From: Craterostigma plantagineum
Lineage: Eukaryota; Streptophyta; Magnoliopsida; Lamiales; Linderniaceae
Assembly (NCBI GenBank): GCA_027422505.1
Contig: JAPQWV010000326.1
Coordinates: 615,001-679,000, forward strand
Length of the DNA: 64,000 nucleotides
Direction: 5' to 3'
The notes under the pieces were generated by a model. The model saw only the letters and a program-made list of their open reading frames with translations. It made no database searches and was not told the origin of the DNA. Below are positions 1 through 13,787 of the stretch, piece by piece. Position numbers and translations under genes: made by a program. Position 1 is the stretch's first letter. The number at the start of each line of letters is the position of its first letter.

Positions 1-860
1 AAAAAAAAGATTGAAATTACTGAGATAAAAAGCAAGCATGCATGCTTATTCGCCTTTCTTGGACCTTTGAAACACAATGAAAAATATTCTATTTTTTTTA
101 ACAATTAAAAGAAAATATTCAACTTTCCCCGCCACAACAAGCACCTTCTTGCAAAAAAGATCGAGCTAACCCCAAAATATTCTCGTTACACATCTGCATG
201 TTAATTTGATCGTCACTTTAATCGCAAGCATCCCATGTCACGTGTTATTAAATAAAAAATTAGGAATCTTTGTGCTATTGTGATTGGTAACGTAACGTCA
301 AAAGGGTGGTCCTCAAAAATCTGCCAGTCTCTTCTTGCTTAAATCCAACTAGTTTATATCTTTTTGTTTGAGATTCGAGCTCAGTCTTCGCTGGTAATGT
401 TTAATAAATAAAAATGTCCATATAAATTTCATTCAACCATACAATAATGTATAAGCTAGCAAGCATCCAATCCAAAAAATAAGAGCATGTAGCTTCTTCT
501 GTTCCTCCACGCCATAGCAATCGCTGATCATATATCAGAATATTTAAACAAGAAATTGTTTTACAATGACTTAGTTACGATGTGGTCAGCCAATCATTCA
601 GTCAATTTCTATCGATCTTTATTGCGTAGTTTCAGATCAATTAGCTAAAAACATAAGATAGGATTGAAATCACAAGATAATCTGTAGTGAAGTTATAAAC
701 ACCACAAGCATGCATGTATGTCTGCCCTTCACAGCACAGCAAACAACACACAATGAAGAAGAGTTATGGCAATCTTCATAAATTAAAGATCTATCTATAT
801 AAGAGCTTGCATTCAGTTTCAAGCCCGTCGCCTCTGACAAAGTTCCATCGATGGATAGGA
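1..860. other. AT-rich non-coding DNA downstream of the 14-3-3 gene
   Basis: I see no supportable coding region here. The right part is likely 3' UTR of the minus-strand 14-3-3 gene, whose stop codon is at 861-863. Short open frames around 670-899 show no codon structure or recognisable motif. Confidence 0.5.
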
Positions 861-2316
<1,456 letters not shown>

Positions 2317-2910
2317 TTTCGAATTCGATATATGTTTTTTTGTGTTCCTTTCTCTTCTTCTCTGACGAGAGATTTTGAGCTTAGGTTGACTGAACGAGCG
2401 TCCATGAGTTGAGTCTTGTTGAGGCGTGCCTGGGCGTGTGTAACACGCGCTGGGAATTAACATGTTAGTGGATAGAGGACAATAAAAAAGCAAGAGAAGA
2501 AAAAGGGAAATAAGATAATAGGGGCGCGTGGGAGTCAGTCAACTGGTTGAAGAGCGTTCTTTCGCAGGTGAAGTGATGAAAGAAGATGATTCTGCTGAGT
2601 AAGCTAAGACTCAGATTTCGCTGGACCACTTATGCTGGTCAATTTCGGCGCTGTTGGGCCTTTGTTGGACTTTAATGTTTAATGGTGTGTAAGGCCCAAT
2701 AAGACAGCAATGATAAGCATAAATTAATGACGAAATCCAACATCATAAAAAACCTAACATGGTCAGATAGATTGATGTTCAGCCTTATTAGTTAGGCCTT
2801 GAGAAATCTACTAATGGGGAACCAACTACTACTTACAATAGAGAGTGGTTGGGTTGGTGCACAACCATACAATACAAAGAACCCAAGAAACAAGTTAGCA
2901 TATTAAAGGT
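2317..2910. other. Spacer: 14-3-3 5' region and ELP4 3' region
   Basis: Both flanking genes are on the minus strand, so this holds the 14-3-3 promoter and 5' UTR on the left and the ELP4 3' UTR on the right. No open frame here has coding character. Confidence 0.5.
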
Positions 2911-4689
2911 TTAAAACTCAAGGGCACCTCCCTTTGAAGATCCTGAACAAGAAACAGAAGAAGAATAAGAGCCTCCACTTGAACCATCGACAGGCGCTTG
3001 ATTCAGCGATTCCAAAATCAACGATCTTCGCTTATGCAATTTCATTGAGAATGTCGTCGCCTCTAAAATTGCCGGAACCTTAGCATTATTAAATAGACAA
3101 GTGACATATAAAATTAGCTTAGAAGAGCTTCTCTTCTTTCCCCATATTTCATATAAGTATCTGACTGAAGTATAGAGTGTACCTGAGTATTGATCCGAGC
3201 AACTTTGTGAACGCTAAGAAGGCCAACCATATCTTGATATCCCGTTAGAAGCTTTGCAAGTTCCTTATCTTCATCTGCTTGGATTTAAAAGAGTGTGAAT
3301 GATTATTATGTGGAGGTTAATAGAAGTGATGTGTAAAAGAAGAACAAGAACCTGGAATTGCTTTGACAGAGACTAAGGTGTCTGCCAAATGCTGAAGCCT
3401 TTTGAGAAACTTGTTGATACGAGAGTGGGCGGGTAAGTTATAATCGCTACGGCGTTTGACGTTCTTACCACGCTCTTCAGAGATCTTACGAATGAAAGCA
3501 TTTCCCAATCCTTGACGAAAAAATATTATAAATAGATATGGTAATGTGAAATACAATAAAAACATTAAAGAATTTGGAAAAACTCATGTAATATTATCAA
3601 CGCGGACCTTGTCAGAGAATTCACATTGCGGGGAACACAGTGATTGGATGGCAATACGACCACCGATGATGTTTCCGTCTGTTCTGAAAACAGAGGATCA
3701 ATGCTAATATTTACAGGTAATTGCAGGAAATATAATCACTTGTTTAGTTAGAAGAATGAAATGACCCCAGACTACCTCGGAGATTGAGACAGAAAGCTCA
3801 TGCATCGATCATTAAATGCAGCAAGATCAACAGAATCTTTAATGCTAATGCAATCGATGCTCTGACCATTGAACAAGTGCCTCTCTAGAGGCTTACGTAA
3901 GTCGAATTCACAGCAGTATTCTGATTTTCCATCTGCATAAGAGACAAGGTAACCAAAGGCATTATTACTTGCACAAAAGTTTGAAGAACTACTTTCCACA
4001 AGCAGTAGACCCAAGCAAGGAATATGGAAGAGGCATCTAAGGGAAAAAAAAAAAGTTACCTCGTTGAAACTCAGCATTTTGCTCCCCAAAGTACTTTTTG
4101 TATTGCCATGCGATTCTTAATCCTTTATCCTGTGACTCATCACATAACAACTATCACACTCCAAAGTTATAACTCAAAGCCAACTCATATCTAAAAAGAG
4201 CCGAAAATAGACATATTCAGACCTGCTCCGAACCAGCAACACGAGATTTATCATCTTTCGACGCCATTTGCGCAGGCAATGTTCCTAGAAATGCCCTGGG
4301 GTCCTTGGAAGGGCTCGCATAAACAAGAGGCTGGTGATGTAATAACCCTTGTGACATGAAATTACGCAGCAATAACATGTGATGTGGTGCCTCGGGATCT
4401 TCCATGATCATCACTAGACTTCCCAATGCGAACCCACCACCCAAAATTTCTACCGCAGACAACAAAGAAACGTTCTTTACTCTAATACAAAAACAAATAT
4501 ATGAACACATTCAATATTTCCTTCACATAAACAAAGACAAGGTAAATTACTGTCAAGGTCTGGAATGCCAGATGAAAGAAACATAGTCCCGTTCGGTCCA
4601 TGCTTGAGACCAGGAATCTGCGGAACTGTGGTTGACGCAGCGGAAAAACTGCGGGAGAAACTGCTCGTCCGAGGTTTGTGAGCTTCCAT
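2911..4689 (-). CDS. ELP4: Elongator complex protein 4 (PAXNEB family), with an apparent -1 frameshift
   Basis: Eight exons: 4551-4689, 4223-4449, 4060-4129, 3776-3932, 3608-3683, 3352-3510, 3183-3274 and 2911-3078. Family knowledge: ELP4 is part of the RecA-like ELP4-5-6 ring of Elongator, needed for wobble-uridine tRNA modification and linked to transcription elongation. Seen: [20 protein letters not shown], then [20 protein letters not shown] (Walker-like region near residue 50), [15 protein letters not shown], and the C-terminal [11 protein letters not shown] tail ending GGALEF. The start is the ATG at 4689; a TTG two codons upstream is also in frame. Phases agree across all junctions, but within exon 3352-3510 the frame encoding [12 protein letters not shown] switches to the one encoding [14 protein letters not shown] at a run of four A residues (minus strand, near 3399-3402); as written, translation ends shortly afterwards. 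The intact product would be about 362 residues, close to Arabidopsis ELP4. Confidence 0.92.
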
Positions 4690-4931
4690 ATGCAAGAAGA
4701 ATTTTTCTTACGTACCTACGAGAAAGCAATAATCCAGGAAACAACTAATTTACCGCCGAAAAACACAGAAAACATATGACAAAAACGAACAAACATTTTA
4801 ACAAGCACGTACTGTGCCGTCCGACGTTGAGCAAAAACTCCAGGGAGTTGTCTAACAGCGATTGCTACGAACCGAAATTCAATAATTGGTGGGCACTAGC
4901 TATTCAGACTTCCAACCTTGATTCGGCTACG

Positions 4932-4934
<3 letters not shown>

Positions 4935-4964
<30 letters not shown>
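4935..4964. repeat. (AG)n microsatellite
   Basis: About 15 uninterrupted AG dinucleotides lie upstream of the ELP4 start, probably in its 5' UTR or promoter. GA-rich tracts are common at plant promoters. Confidence 0.95.
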
Positions 4965-4971
<7 letters not shown>

Positions 4972-5286
4972 ATCTCGGAACTCGGCAACAGACATTCACG
5001 TACTTCCGACAATCTAGAGTTTTGCTGAATTTATATTGCAAGCCCATTAAGCTTTTGACAAAATAGTTCTAAAAATGGAGTCCATTGAAACCCATTAGTC
5101 CATCGTACTTGGGCCGAAGGTGGGAACTCGAAATAATTAATTCTAAAGTGGGTCCCACGAAAGACTACGTCAGACAACATAAAGCATAGCAAGCTTGATG
5201 TTCGAAAACGTTCGTACGGAGACCCCCAACACAAAAGGCAACGAAGAAGGAAAAAAGAAGAAACTATGACCAAAAAGGCTCGTGAG

Positions 5287-5309
5287 GAGAGAGAGAGAGA
5301 GAGAGAGAG
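5287..5309. repeat. (GA)n microsatellite
   Basis: A second GA tract of about 22 bases lies about 320 bp from the first, in otherwise non-repetitive DNA. Confidence 0.9.
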
Positions 5310-5901
5310 GGTTATTTTATTTGGTGATGATCGATCATCCATCATCTTATTACTATGTGTGTTTTGTTTGGTCGTATCTCACGGGAATCAACACACTTTT
5401 GGTCTCACGAGATAAAACACCCTCTTAGTCTTAGTCTTTCTTATGGCCATCGATCTCATCTCTTCTCATCTGTCTGAAGAAAGAAACAACCTCTCCTCGT
5501 TATTTACGGGGCCACGACACGTTTAATTTCATCCATATAACTGCATGCCAAAAAACAATCATAACACATTCGTCCATATTTCCAGGGCCTTTCGGCTTGC
5601 ATCTGACGACTCTATAAATATATAACATACAATTTATATTTTCTTTTATCGTTTTATTTCTTTTGTTTCAACTTAGATGTATTTCAAACATTCGTATTGA
5701 CGCGCATATGATTCTTAAATTGCAATGGAAAACAGAGACTCGAGGAAGGGAGGACCACTAATAGTGCAAATTTAACATTTTTACAGCTGCAATAATAATG
5801 TGTCCCCTCACATGCATCCATATTTATACTTATATATATATATTGCATTACTTTTTCTTCTCCATATATATGTTATGTAATCTGAATACCCGAGTGAGCA
5901 G

Positions 5902-5902
<1 letters not shown>

Positions 5903-5938
<36 letters not shown>
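5903..5938. repeat. (TA)n microsatellite
   Basis: Eighteen uninterrupted TA dinucleotides in intergenic DNA; likely length-polymorphic. Confidence 0.95.
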
Positions 5939-5940
<2 letters not shown>

Positions 5941-7165
5941 TAATGATAAGTGTGGTTAAAAATAGCGAAAAGGGACGTTACATAACAAGGAAGAGACAAG
6001 GCTGTAATGTCTGTTGATGATCACAGCAGATGGTTGTCGACTCGATATCTTATTTTATTAACTGAACTGATAGTCTGCAACAAGATCATTTAATTAGAAG
6101 ACCGAAAAATGAAGAAGAAGAAGAAGATATCATCTCAGTTGCCGTACTTTAATCGACGCAGAATTATTGATGATGAGTAATAATTATGTACGGGAGTCAA
6201 TTATTACGATTCATTTTACTTGTCTATGTACCACATTATGTCACATCACAATCTTAGCAAAAAAAAAAGGATTGTATTTGATTAAAATCTAATATGTTAA
6301 TTATACTTTATGATTATTATAATCTTGCAAAATCTCCTACAATTTCCCAAGGAACATCCTGTAATTTGATACGATGATATAGTTGAAGTACATTGAATGG
6401 TTTAGTTCGCTTGGGGGACCTAAATTGGCAAATATGTCCGTCTTAGAATTTCCCTTTGCATCTTTTATTCGCTTTGTATTCCCCTAACCTTTCATTTTCA
6501 TATTATTTCTTTATTAATAATTCAAATATCGGAAGAATACATATAGACATAATATACCTTTTGTCTGATCCCTGCCCCGGTATATTATATTATTACATTA
6601 AAAACCTCAAAATCCACATATGTTTTCTTATTCAACCTATTACGAAAACAAATGACGTTATTGAATAGTGTATCGTTACCTAGTTTGCAATTAATTTTCT
6701 GGATAAAAATATATATTGTGAGTACAATATTATTTATTCAGCATATTATATATTAGTAACATATTCACACATCTCCATCTACTTATGTCTTCATTCCATA
6801 ATAGCAAGATCTATCTAGACCCCAACAATCACACACACACAAAACAGCTCACGTTAGGTTTCTTCTTGATGAAGATCACAAGAAGCCATCAACATCCTAT
6901 CGTTGTCATATAACCCATCCATCTATCTATATACTCTCCTTCCATGCATGAAATCAATGAATTTTATAACCAATTATCTCTAACCTCTGCAACAGGGAAA
7001 CCGAGACAGCCACAACTAAACTAGTTCCATTTCTTCTGATCTCCTTCATCCCTTCACCTTTTTTGTCCCTCGCTCTCTCTCACTTTTTCTATAAGTACAA
7101 GAAAAAGGAACCATCTCCACCTCTTTTAATAATTAGGGTTTTCTGCTTTCTTTTTATTTACATAG

Positions 7166-8247
7166 ATGATGTTGCCTGACAACAACTCAACCCTTAATAA
7201 AAACCCAAGCTCAGCATCGTCTGGCAAGAAAAACTCTTCGTCATCGAAGCCTCAGCAAGCAGCAGCTCAGCCCCACCTCAACTGCCCGAGATGCGATTCT
7301 CCAAACACTAAATTTTGTTATTACAACAACTACAGTCTATCGCAGCCCAGGCACTTTTGCAAGACATGCAGAAGGTACTGGACCAAAGGTGGGGCACTAA
7401 GGAACGTGCCCATAGGCGGCGGGTGCAGAAGAACAAGAAAATGAGGAATTTGCCTTCTTCTGGTTTCGGCGAACACTCCACAGATTCCAGCGTTTCCTCA
7501 GATCAATCGGCGGGTTGAAGTTCTTTCACGGCGTTCCACCGCCCATGGATTTTCAGCTCGGTGGGATCCTCGGTTATCCTAGGCTTCAGTCACCAAACGC
7601 TGGTGGTCTGATTTGTTTCACAACCAGTTGCATCTTACGCTGGGTTGTCGTCAAATAACACTACTACTTGTGGTCCTTCAAGTTTCAGTCTTGATCCTCC
7701 TGAGCCAAATTCATCTGCTTTCACGGGCTTGTCGAGCTTTCCTTTGTCTGCTCCTAGGTTTCAAGAAATGGGATCTTCGAGCTTCAACAATAGTCCGAGC
7801 CTCGCATCGTCGATTGAGTCCTTGAGCTCTATAAACCAAGACCTTCACTGGAAACTACAGCAGCAAAGGTTGGCCATGCTTTATGTTGGAGATGGTCAGC
7901 AAAAGGGAAATATTGCTGCTAACAACACTACGTCGTCGGCTTATAACTCATCATCAGCAAGCATCGAAACCCTAGTTCAAAAGCCACAGCCCATATTGTT
8001 TCAGAATTTGGAAACTGAGTCCTGTGGAGTACTTGGCTCATCGAGAAAAGATGATAATTCAGGCGGAGATAATGGGACTACATTAGCTACTGAATGGTTC
8101 TTTGATAATTCGTTGGCTGCATCCGTGAATCCAATGCCAGCAACAAGTGGGAGCAATGTGTTGAGTAATGAAAATAACAGCACTCATTGGAACAGTGGGA
8201 TCATTCAAGCTTGGAGCGATTTGACTCATTACCCAGCGCTTCCCTAA
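7166..8247 (+). CDS. Dof zinc-finger transcription factor, reading frame broken by single-base losses
   Basis: Family knowledge: Dof proteins are plant-specific factors binding AAAG cores through one CX2CX21CX2C zinc finger. Seen: from the ATG at 7166, a low-complexity N-terminus, then [20 protein letters not shown] and [20 protein letters not shown] with all four cysteines, reaching GGGCR. There the frame is lost: the expected Lys/Asn-rich continuation is one frame over, stops after DQSAG, and resumes in another frame for [16 protein letters not shown]. The 3' part is open to 8247 and carries [34 protein letters not shown] and TEWFFDNS, blocks typical of one Dof subgroup. At least four apparent -1 shifts fall near 7429, 7515, 7608 and 7629. 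An intron does not explain them well, as Dof genes rarely have one here. Either a pseudogene or consensus errors. The paralogue is not assigned. Confidence 0.85.
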
Positions 8248-10494
8248 AGTATGGTATGTTTATTATGTGATCAGATTATTAGATAGATTGCGTGTATAAA
8301 ATTCCTTCGTTTTCTTTTTAATTGTTGTTATATGTGTGGAATTCAAGTAATAAGACCTGTATTAAGTTTGTTTTTCTGTTTTCTTTTACATGATTTGTTG
8401 CCATAGCCATCTTTCTTGATCTATACTGGGGCTTGCTTTCAATATTTTGGGACCGATGAAGAGGCGTTTGTGTAATAACTGAGCTGAGATCAATGACATA
8501 AATGTTGTCTTTTGTTTGATGCTGCGTCGTCAGTGTTCAGAAACCCTTTCCATCACTGTCTCACTGTTAATCTCTCTCTAGATAAGGTAAAACTGATCTT
8601 CTCAGCCTCTGATCAGCGCCACTGACGATGTGTGTAGATTATGTAGCAGAAGAGAAGAAAAGAAGCTGGTGAAGAAAACCCTATTCTGAAACATATTAAA
8701 GGCATATGCGTATGGTCCATGATTCCTTTCAAAAGATATTACCTATAACCATAAATAGTTTTAGAGTGTAATTGATCGATGACAATGTGAAATTAGTTGC
8801 AGAGTCGTAGCGCATGCAAACCGATGGTGTGTGTCTGAAAAAAAAAAAAGGTTTGAATAATGGCACATGTACTGAATGATAATTAATAACAACTGTCAGT
8901 GTTAGAAGAACTTTGAATGTCGAAGAAAAGAGAAACTAAAGGAACATATTGTGGGCATATATATAGGATTTGTCCTTTGGTGCTGCAAAGTGTACTGCTT
9001 TTTAGCTTTTTTGTTCTTGGTCAGTGAGCCCACCTCATATCCTCCATTCTTGAGCTTTATGAGTTTATATTCGAAAGCAGCAGCAATTACATGATCATAG
9101 AATACTTTAATTATTAATAAGATTGCTCTTCTTTCTTCCTTTTAAGGTTATACGACCCTTTTCAAAATTCTTATAATTATACATATATTTTCCTTTAATG
9201 TCTCAACAATATTATTTCCTTATTCTTGAAATTTTCTCGGCCGAAGATGATAATCATGAAAAAGACAGAGGAAAGGGTGCCTTCTTGCAAGACTAACGTG
9301 AGAGACTTAGCTTACTGCGTAATGCATCGCTTGTCACTTTTTTTTTTTTTTTTTTTCTGGACAATGCAAGAATTTCATGAGTCTTAGCAACTACATTAGA
9401 ACAAACGCTTCGTTGTCTTGTTTCCTTCACCTACTCTATTATTCTAGCTAGGTTCTATATTATTTTCTGCCTTTTTCTTTCACACACATCCCTGTGTGTA
9501 AGTGTGTGCGTGATACATATATACATCGTCGTCATCGATTTGGATGCATGTCCAAAATAGCCACACTGCACATACGTACTACACACCAACCATTCTGCAT
9601 CGATCGATTGTTGCGTTTAATTATAACTAGTAATTTCTTGCACACCCGATGCGTGTGCTTAAAATATAATCATATTGAAATTATTTTAAATTTTAAAATT
9701 ATAATTTCTACTATTTAAGATGACATATAAATTTTAAATATATAAAAAAAACTTAGTTTTAGAGGTATAAGTACAGTAAAATAAAAAAATTAGAAGTGAT
9801 ATGAAAATTGCTTAATTATATTATAAATGAGTGACTAAATTGCAAATAATTTACATACCAAATTCGGGCCGTTTTTAACCCTCACCAATTATATAATAGT
9901 ATAGATTATATACTCCTATATATGCATGCCCAAAGTTGCAAATGGTCATTAATTGGGTTTCTGCTAATTGAATTCTCAACTCATGGGCTTGGATACAATA
10001 TCGATGTGAAGTCCAATATGAGACCTCACTATCTCTCCTTTCAATTTTAATCATCACATCATCTATATTTTACACTATTGTATAAAGTGTGTGGGATGCT
10101 ATAAATGTCACATGTGATCTGTTCTTTTTATTTGCAGTTTAATCCATCTATTGTTTATTTAGTTTCTTTTTTAAGAATTTTCATGTTCCATATATATTTT
10201 TTACATATTATACTTACACCCCCTACATTATTTTTCTTTTATATAGGTAGAAATTATATTTCATTAATTCGACAATAAATAATAAATCTTCAAGTTAAGA
10301 ACGACATAAAATATTAAATCATATGCATACGCATAGAGTGTGCGGAAAAGTACTAGTTTCAAAAATCAAGAGCTACGTACTTCCTCCAACAAGACGAAGC
10401 ATATTCAGGAGTAAAAGAAAACCATAGCCTATTTTAGTAGAGTTAAAACCTAACCGCATTAGTTACTACTGTGAGTTCGTCGCAACGTTCCATT
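8248..10494. other. Intergenic region between convergent Dof and AIL genes
   Basis: It contains the 3' flanks of both genes and a poly(T) run near 9339-9357. I see no coding exon, RNA gene or delimited transposon. Confidence 0.5.
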
Positions 10495-13216
10495 TTAAAA
10501 CGGTGCTGGCAAAGAGTCGAAAGGCACACCACAAGGTATGTGGCTCGAAGCAGCAGTCGACGACGTTATTGGCGGGATCCAAGCAAAGCTGCTACCGCCG
10601 CCTGTACATTGAGCTTCGAAGCTCGTACCACCAAAGTCGTCGAGCTTTTCTTCACTTGTTGTAGAGCCAATAACGTTGTTTAGCTTTAACCGTTTCGCAG
10701 CTGCGCCGACGGGGAGAGCGCTCTTGGCTATGGCTTCGACGTCATAACGAATCATCTCAAAGTTTGTCACTGCATTAATTCCCCGGAATTTTATCGCAGC
10801 TATGTCGTATGCTTCCGCCGCCTCTTCCTCGGTCGCTGTGTGTGCACGTAATAAGAAGGGACAAATAAGGAAAATGCCAATATTGCAATGTTTCGAATAT
10901 TTCTAAGATGAATTAAATATAGGTCTTACCGAATGTTCCCAGGTAAAGATCCTTGTTTCCCGCCACACGACCAATTCTTGCTTGCCAACGGCCTTGTTGG
11001 TGATGCCTGAGAATAAGACACAGACAGTTATATTAGTTAAATATGGTTTCTTTCCTTCTTCCCCTAATATGGAATGTCCAAACCTTGTAACGCCTCGGTA
11101 GATCGATGCTCCCCTTGAGAAACCGCTACTTTTCCTACAAAAACGGATGATGTATTAGGGTGACATGATGATTGTAGAAATAAAAAGGCATATAATAGGT
11201 GTGCGTGGGCGTACGTACTACCTTCGAAGAGAAGCTATGAATTCTTGTTTGGTGGCATGCTTCATTTCCTCCATCTCTCGGGTATAGTTAGCTATCTGAG
11301 AAATCGAAAATTCCGTTTTCAGATAAACGTTATTCACCAGTTCGTCGAATATATAGGCATGCAGATATAAAAAGAAATGTTCACCGGGAAATTAGTGGTA
11401 GCAGTTGTACCCCAGTACTTGAGGGCAGCCAAATCATAAGCGCTTGCTGCCTTTTCTTCATTATCATATCCCCCTGAAAAATGTCCCAATGATCACTTAA
11501 TGCAATACATATACATAACTTAAGCATACAAGAAAAAAAAGGATAAATTGCATACCTAAATAAACTGCCCGTCGTTTAAGATACAGTCGTCCGAGATATT
11601 CCCACCAGAAAAACAAAAAGAACTCATTAACTCCATAACATTAACTTATTAGTAATATGTTCGCATGTTATGCGCTACTTGGAACTGTTCTTGTTTGATT
11701 TTATTATTTCTTTCTAATATTACTTATTACTTTCCACAATGTCCGAAAATACACAGCATTTAGTGCACTGAATATGCATTTAAATATATACTAAACCAGA
11801 ATAGGTATGAATCAAGAAACAAGGGAGGCAGGCTCATTTAAAATTTTCATGTGACTTCTCTGGTCCAAACCCTATTGGGGTATATGAGTTTCAGAAAAGA
11901 GAAAAGGAAACTGATAAGTTTCAGAAGTTCAGGCACTGAAGTGATAATTTATGTAGAGCTGTGACAATTCATTCATTCAATGGGGGTCATCATCTTCAAC
12001 TGATAAGAATCATCATGGATGACAAATCTCTACCATGAATAATAAACCTGGAGATCAAACAATCTAAAGAATATTGCAGCAGCACCTTAACAAACTAGCA
12101 AAGTACAATCAATGGCGGCCCATCAAAAGATAATATGAAGCTGCGAAAGTATTTCAAGTACATTTGGTACGTGTACCAACTGCAGATGACCAATCACCAT
12201 AAATACGATTTGAAAGAAAGAAAGAAAGAAAACGCGAAAAGCTTCATGATGGCTCTGAACCATCAGTCGATACATTCATTACATGCAATAGTATACATTG
12301 ATTTTTTTCTCTTCTTTTTTATCCGGTTTGAAAACTTCATAGATTCTTAAGAAAAATTGTACCTTGACGCCCTTTTCTCGCTTGACCCTCTCTTCTACAG
12401 CTGTTGTCCCATAGATGTGCTTCGTATCTCCCAGTCCATCTATGTCTTTATCAATAATAATAAGAAAAATTAAATATAAATTTTTAGATGATAAAGGGAA
12501 GGCCGACCTTTGATAACAGTGGAGGATTTCTTGACTCTTGAAGATAAAAGCAATCCATCAACACTAAATGTAAGAGGCCGAACTAACTAATATAGATTAC
12601 CTTGTAACGCCCCTGTAAATCGAGGTTCTCTGACCAAAACTATCAGCAATAATCTTCTTGCAACTCTCAGACTCAACAGCAACCGCAGCTAAGCGATCGC
12701 CGCCGCCATTACTAACGTTATTACCGTTCACAGCAGAATACACACCATTCGCAGTGTTATAACCACCGCCAGCGACGACACCAAGTGTCAACCCATTAGC
12801 AGCATTCGCCTGGGCCACATTCACAGGGTCGTACTGAGAATAAGCCGCCGCGAACAGCTCGTCGTGCGAGTCGACGACGGGCGGCGACTGAGTTTGGCCC
12901 ACCAAAGCCGCCGAGTCGTCGACAACCTCATCAGAAGCCGAGTTAGCAGAAAATACGGCTTCATATTCTATAAAGTTCTTGAGATCACCTTGCGGCTCGG
13001 CTAAGAAAGACATGTGGTGGTGGTGGTGGTTTTGGTCGTATATGTGAGTCAACGAAGAGCCCGTTGACTCGCCGGCGCCGGTGAAGAAGTCCTCGAACTT
13101 GGGCGGCGGTGGGTTTAATTGCATGTAGTTGAACATGTTTTCTTTTGGTTGTTGTTCTTGAGTGCCGTTGTAAATGGTTTCTTGGGGTTTGTGACTAGCC
13201 CAAGGTGGCCGACTGC
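10495..13216 (-). CDS. AP2-domain transcription factor, AINTEGUMENTA-LIKE 6/7 (PLETHORA 3/7) type, first exon not found
   Basis: Exons: 12601-13216, 12363-12445, 11556-11564 (9-nt microexon), 11385-11473, 11222-11295, 11084-11134, 10930-11006 and 10495-10835; all phases agree. About 446 residues are visible. Family knowledge: AIL/PLT factors maintain meristems and organ initiation in the nucleus. Seen: [29 protein letters not shown] opening AP2 repeat 1, [20 protein letters not shown], the VYLGGYD block made with the microexon, the linker [22 protein letters not shown]2 repeat 2 with [20 protein letters not shown], and [12 protein letters not shown]. These match AIL6/7 rather than ANT. An ATG at 13229 is in frame, but TTTTTCGCAG precedes 13216, so it is probably an acceptor; the expected N-terminal exon (FSLSP-type motif) was not seen up to 16.5 kb. 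The protein ends at LPAPF, much earlier than Arabidopsis AIL6. Confidence 0.92.
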
Positions 13217-13787
13217 CTGCGAAAAACATAGAGAGGATTCGTTGTAATTAATTTGCACCTGAAATTGAAAATGCCGTTTCAGATTCTCTACATATTTTCA
13301 CCAAGAACCAAACCCTTGTTTCTTACTTCAAATCGATGCCAAGTGTAAGAATCTAATAGTTAATTAATGCACTATAAATTTAAAAGGATGAAAAAACATT
13401 GTAACCGAAAGAAAAGGGTTTAAAAGTCTTGTCCATTTATTACAAAATTCAAACTTGTTTAGGTCAGCAAAGCAAAAACATGGATGAGTTAAATAGAGCA
13501 CATGCAAACACACATATACGTACGCGTGTACACCTATCTATACACATTTATATTACAATAGAAGTTATCATCAAAAGAGAAGAAATCTGAGAATGAGCCG
13601 AGAAAAAAATTACTTTTAAGAACCCGATTTCTTCAGTATCACTTCATTGTTCTATAGTACCAATTCATTTGTTCTATAGTATCACTTCATTGACAAGTGA
13701 TACTACAGAACAAATGAAGTGGTAATCCAGAACAATTAAGTGTACTGCATAACAATGAAATGGTATTGTGTAACAATGAAGTGGTAT

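Larger units (their letters stand above)
4690..7165. other. Long intergenic region between ELP4 and the Dof gene
   Basis: It holds the ELP4 promoter and, in roughly the last 400 bp, the probable Dof promoter and 5' UTR. There are three microsatellites (4935-4964, 5287-5309, 5903-5938). No coding region with splice-consistent structure was found; the open frames are low-complexity by-products of the repeats. Confidence 0.5.

Noticed and set aside
5031..5345. Ser/Leu-rich 104-codon minus frame
   Set aside because: Its start region translates the (GA)n microsatellite; no conserved motif or splice context.
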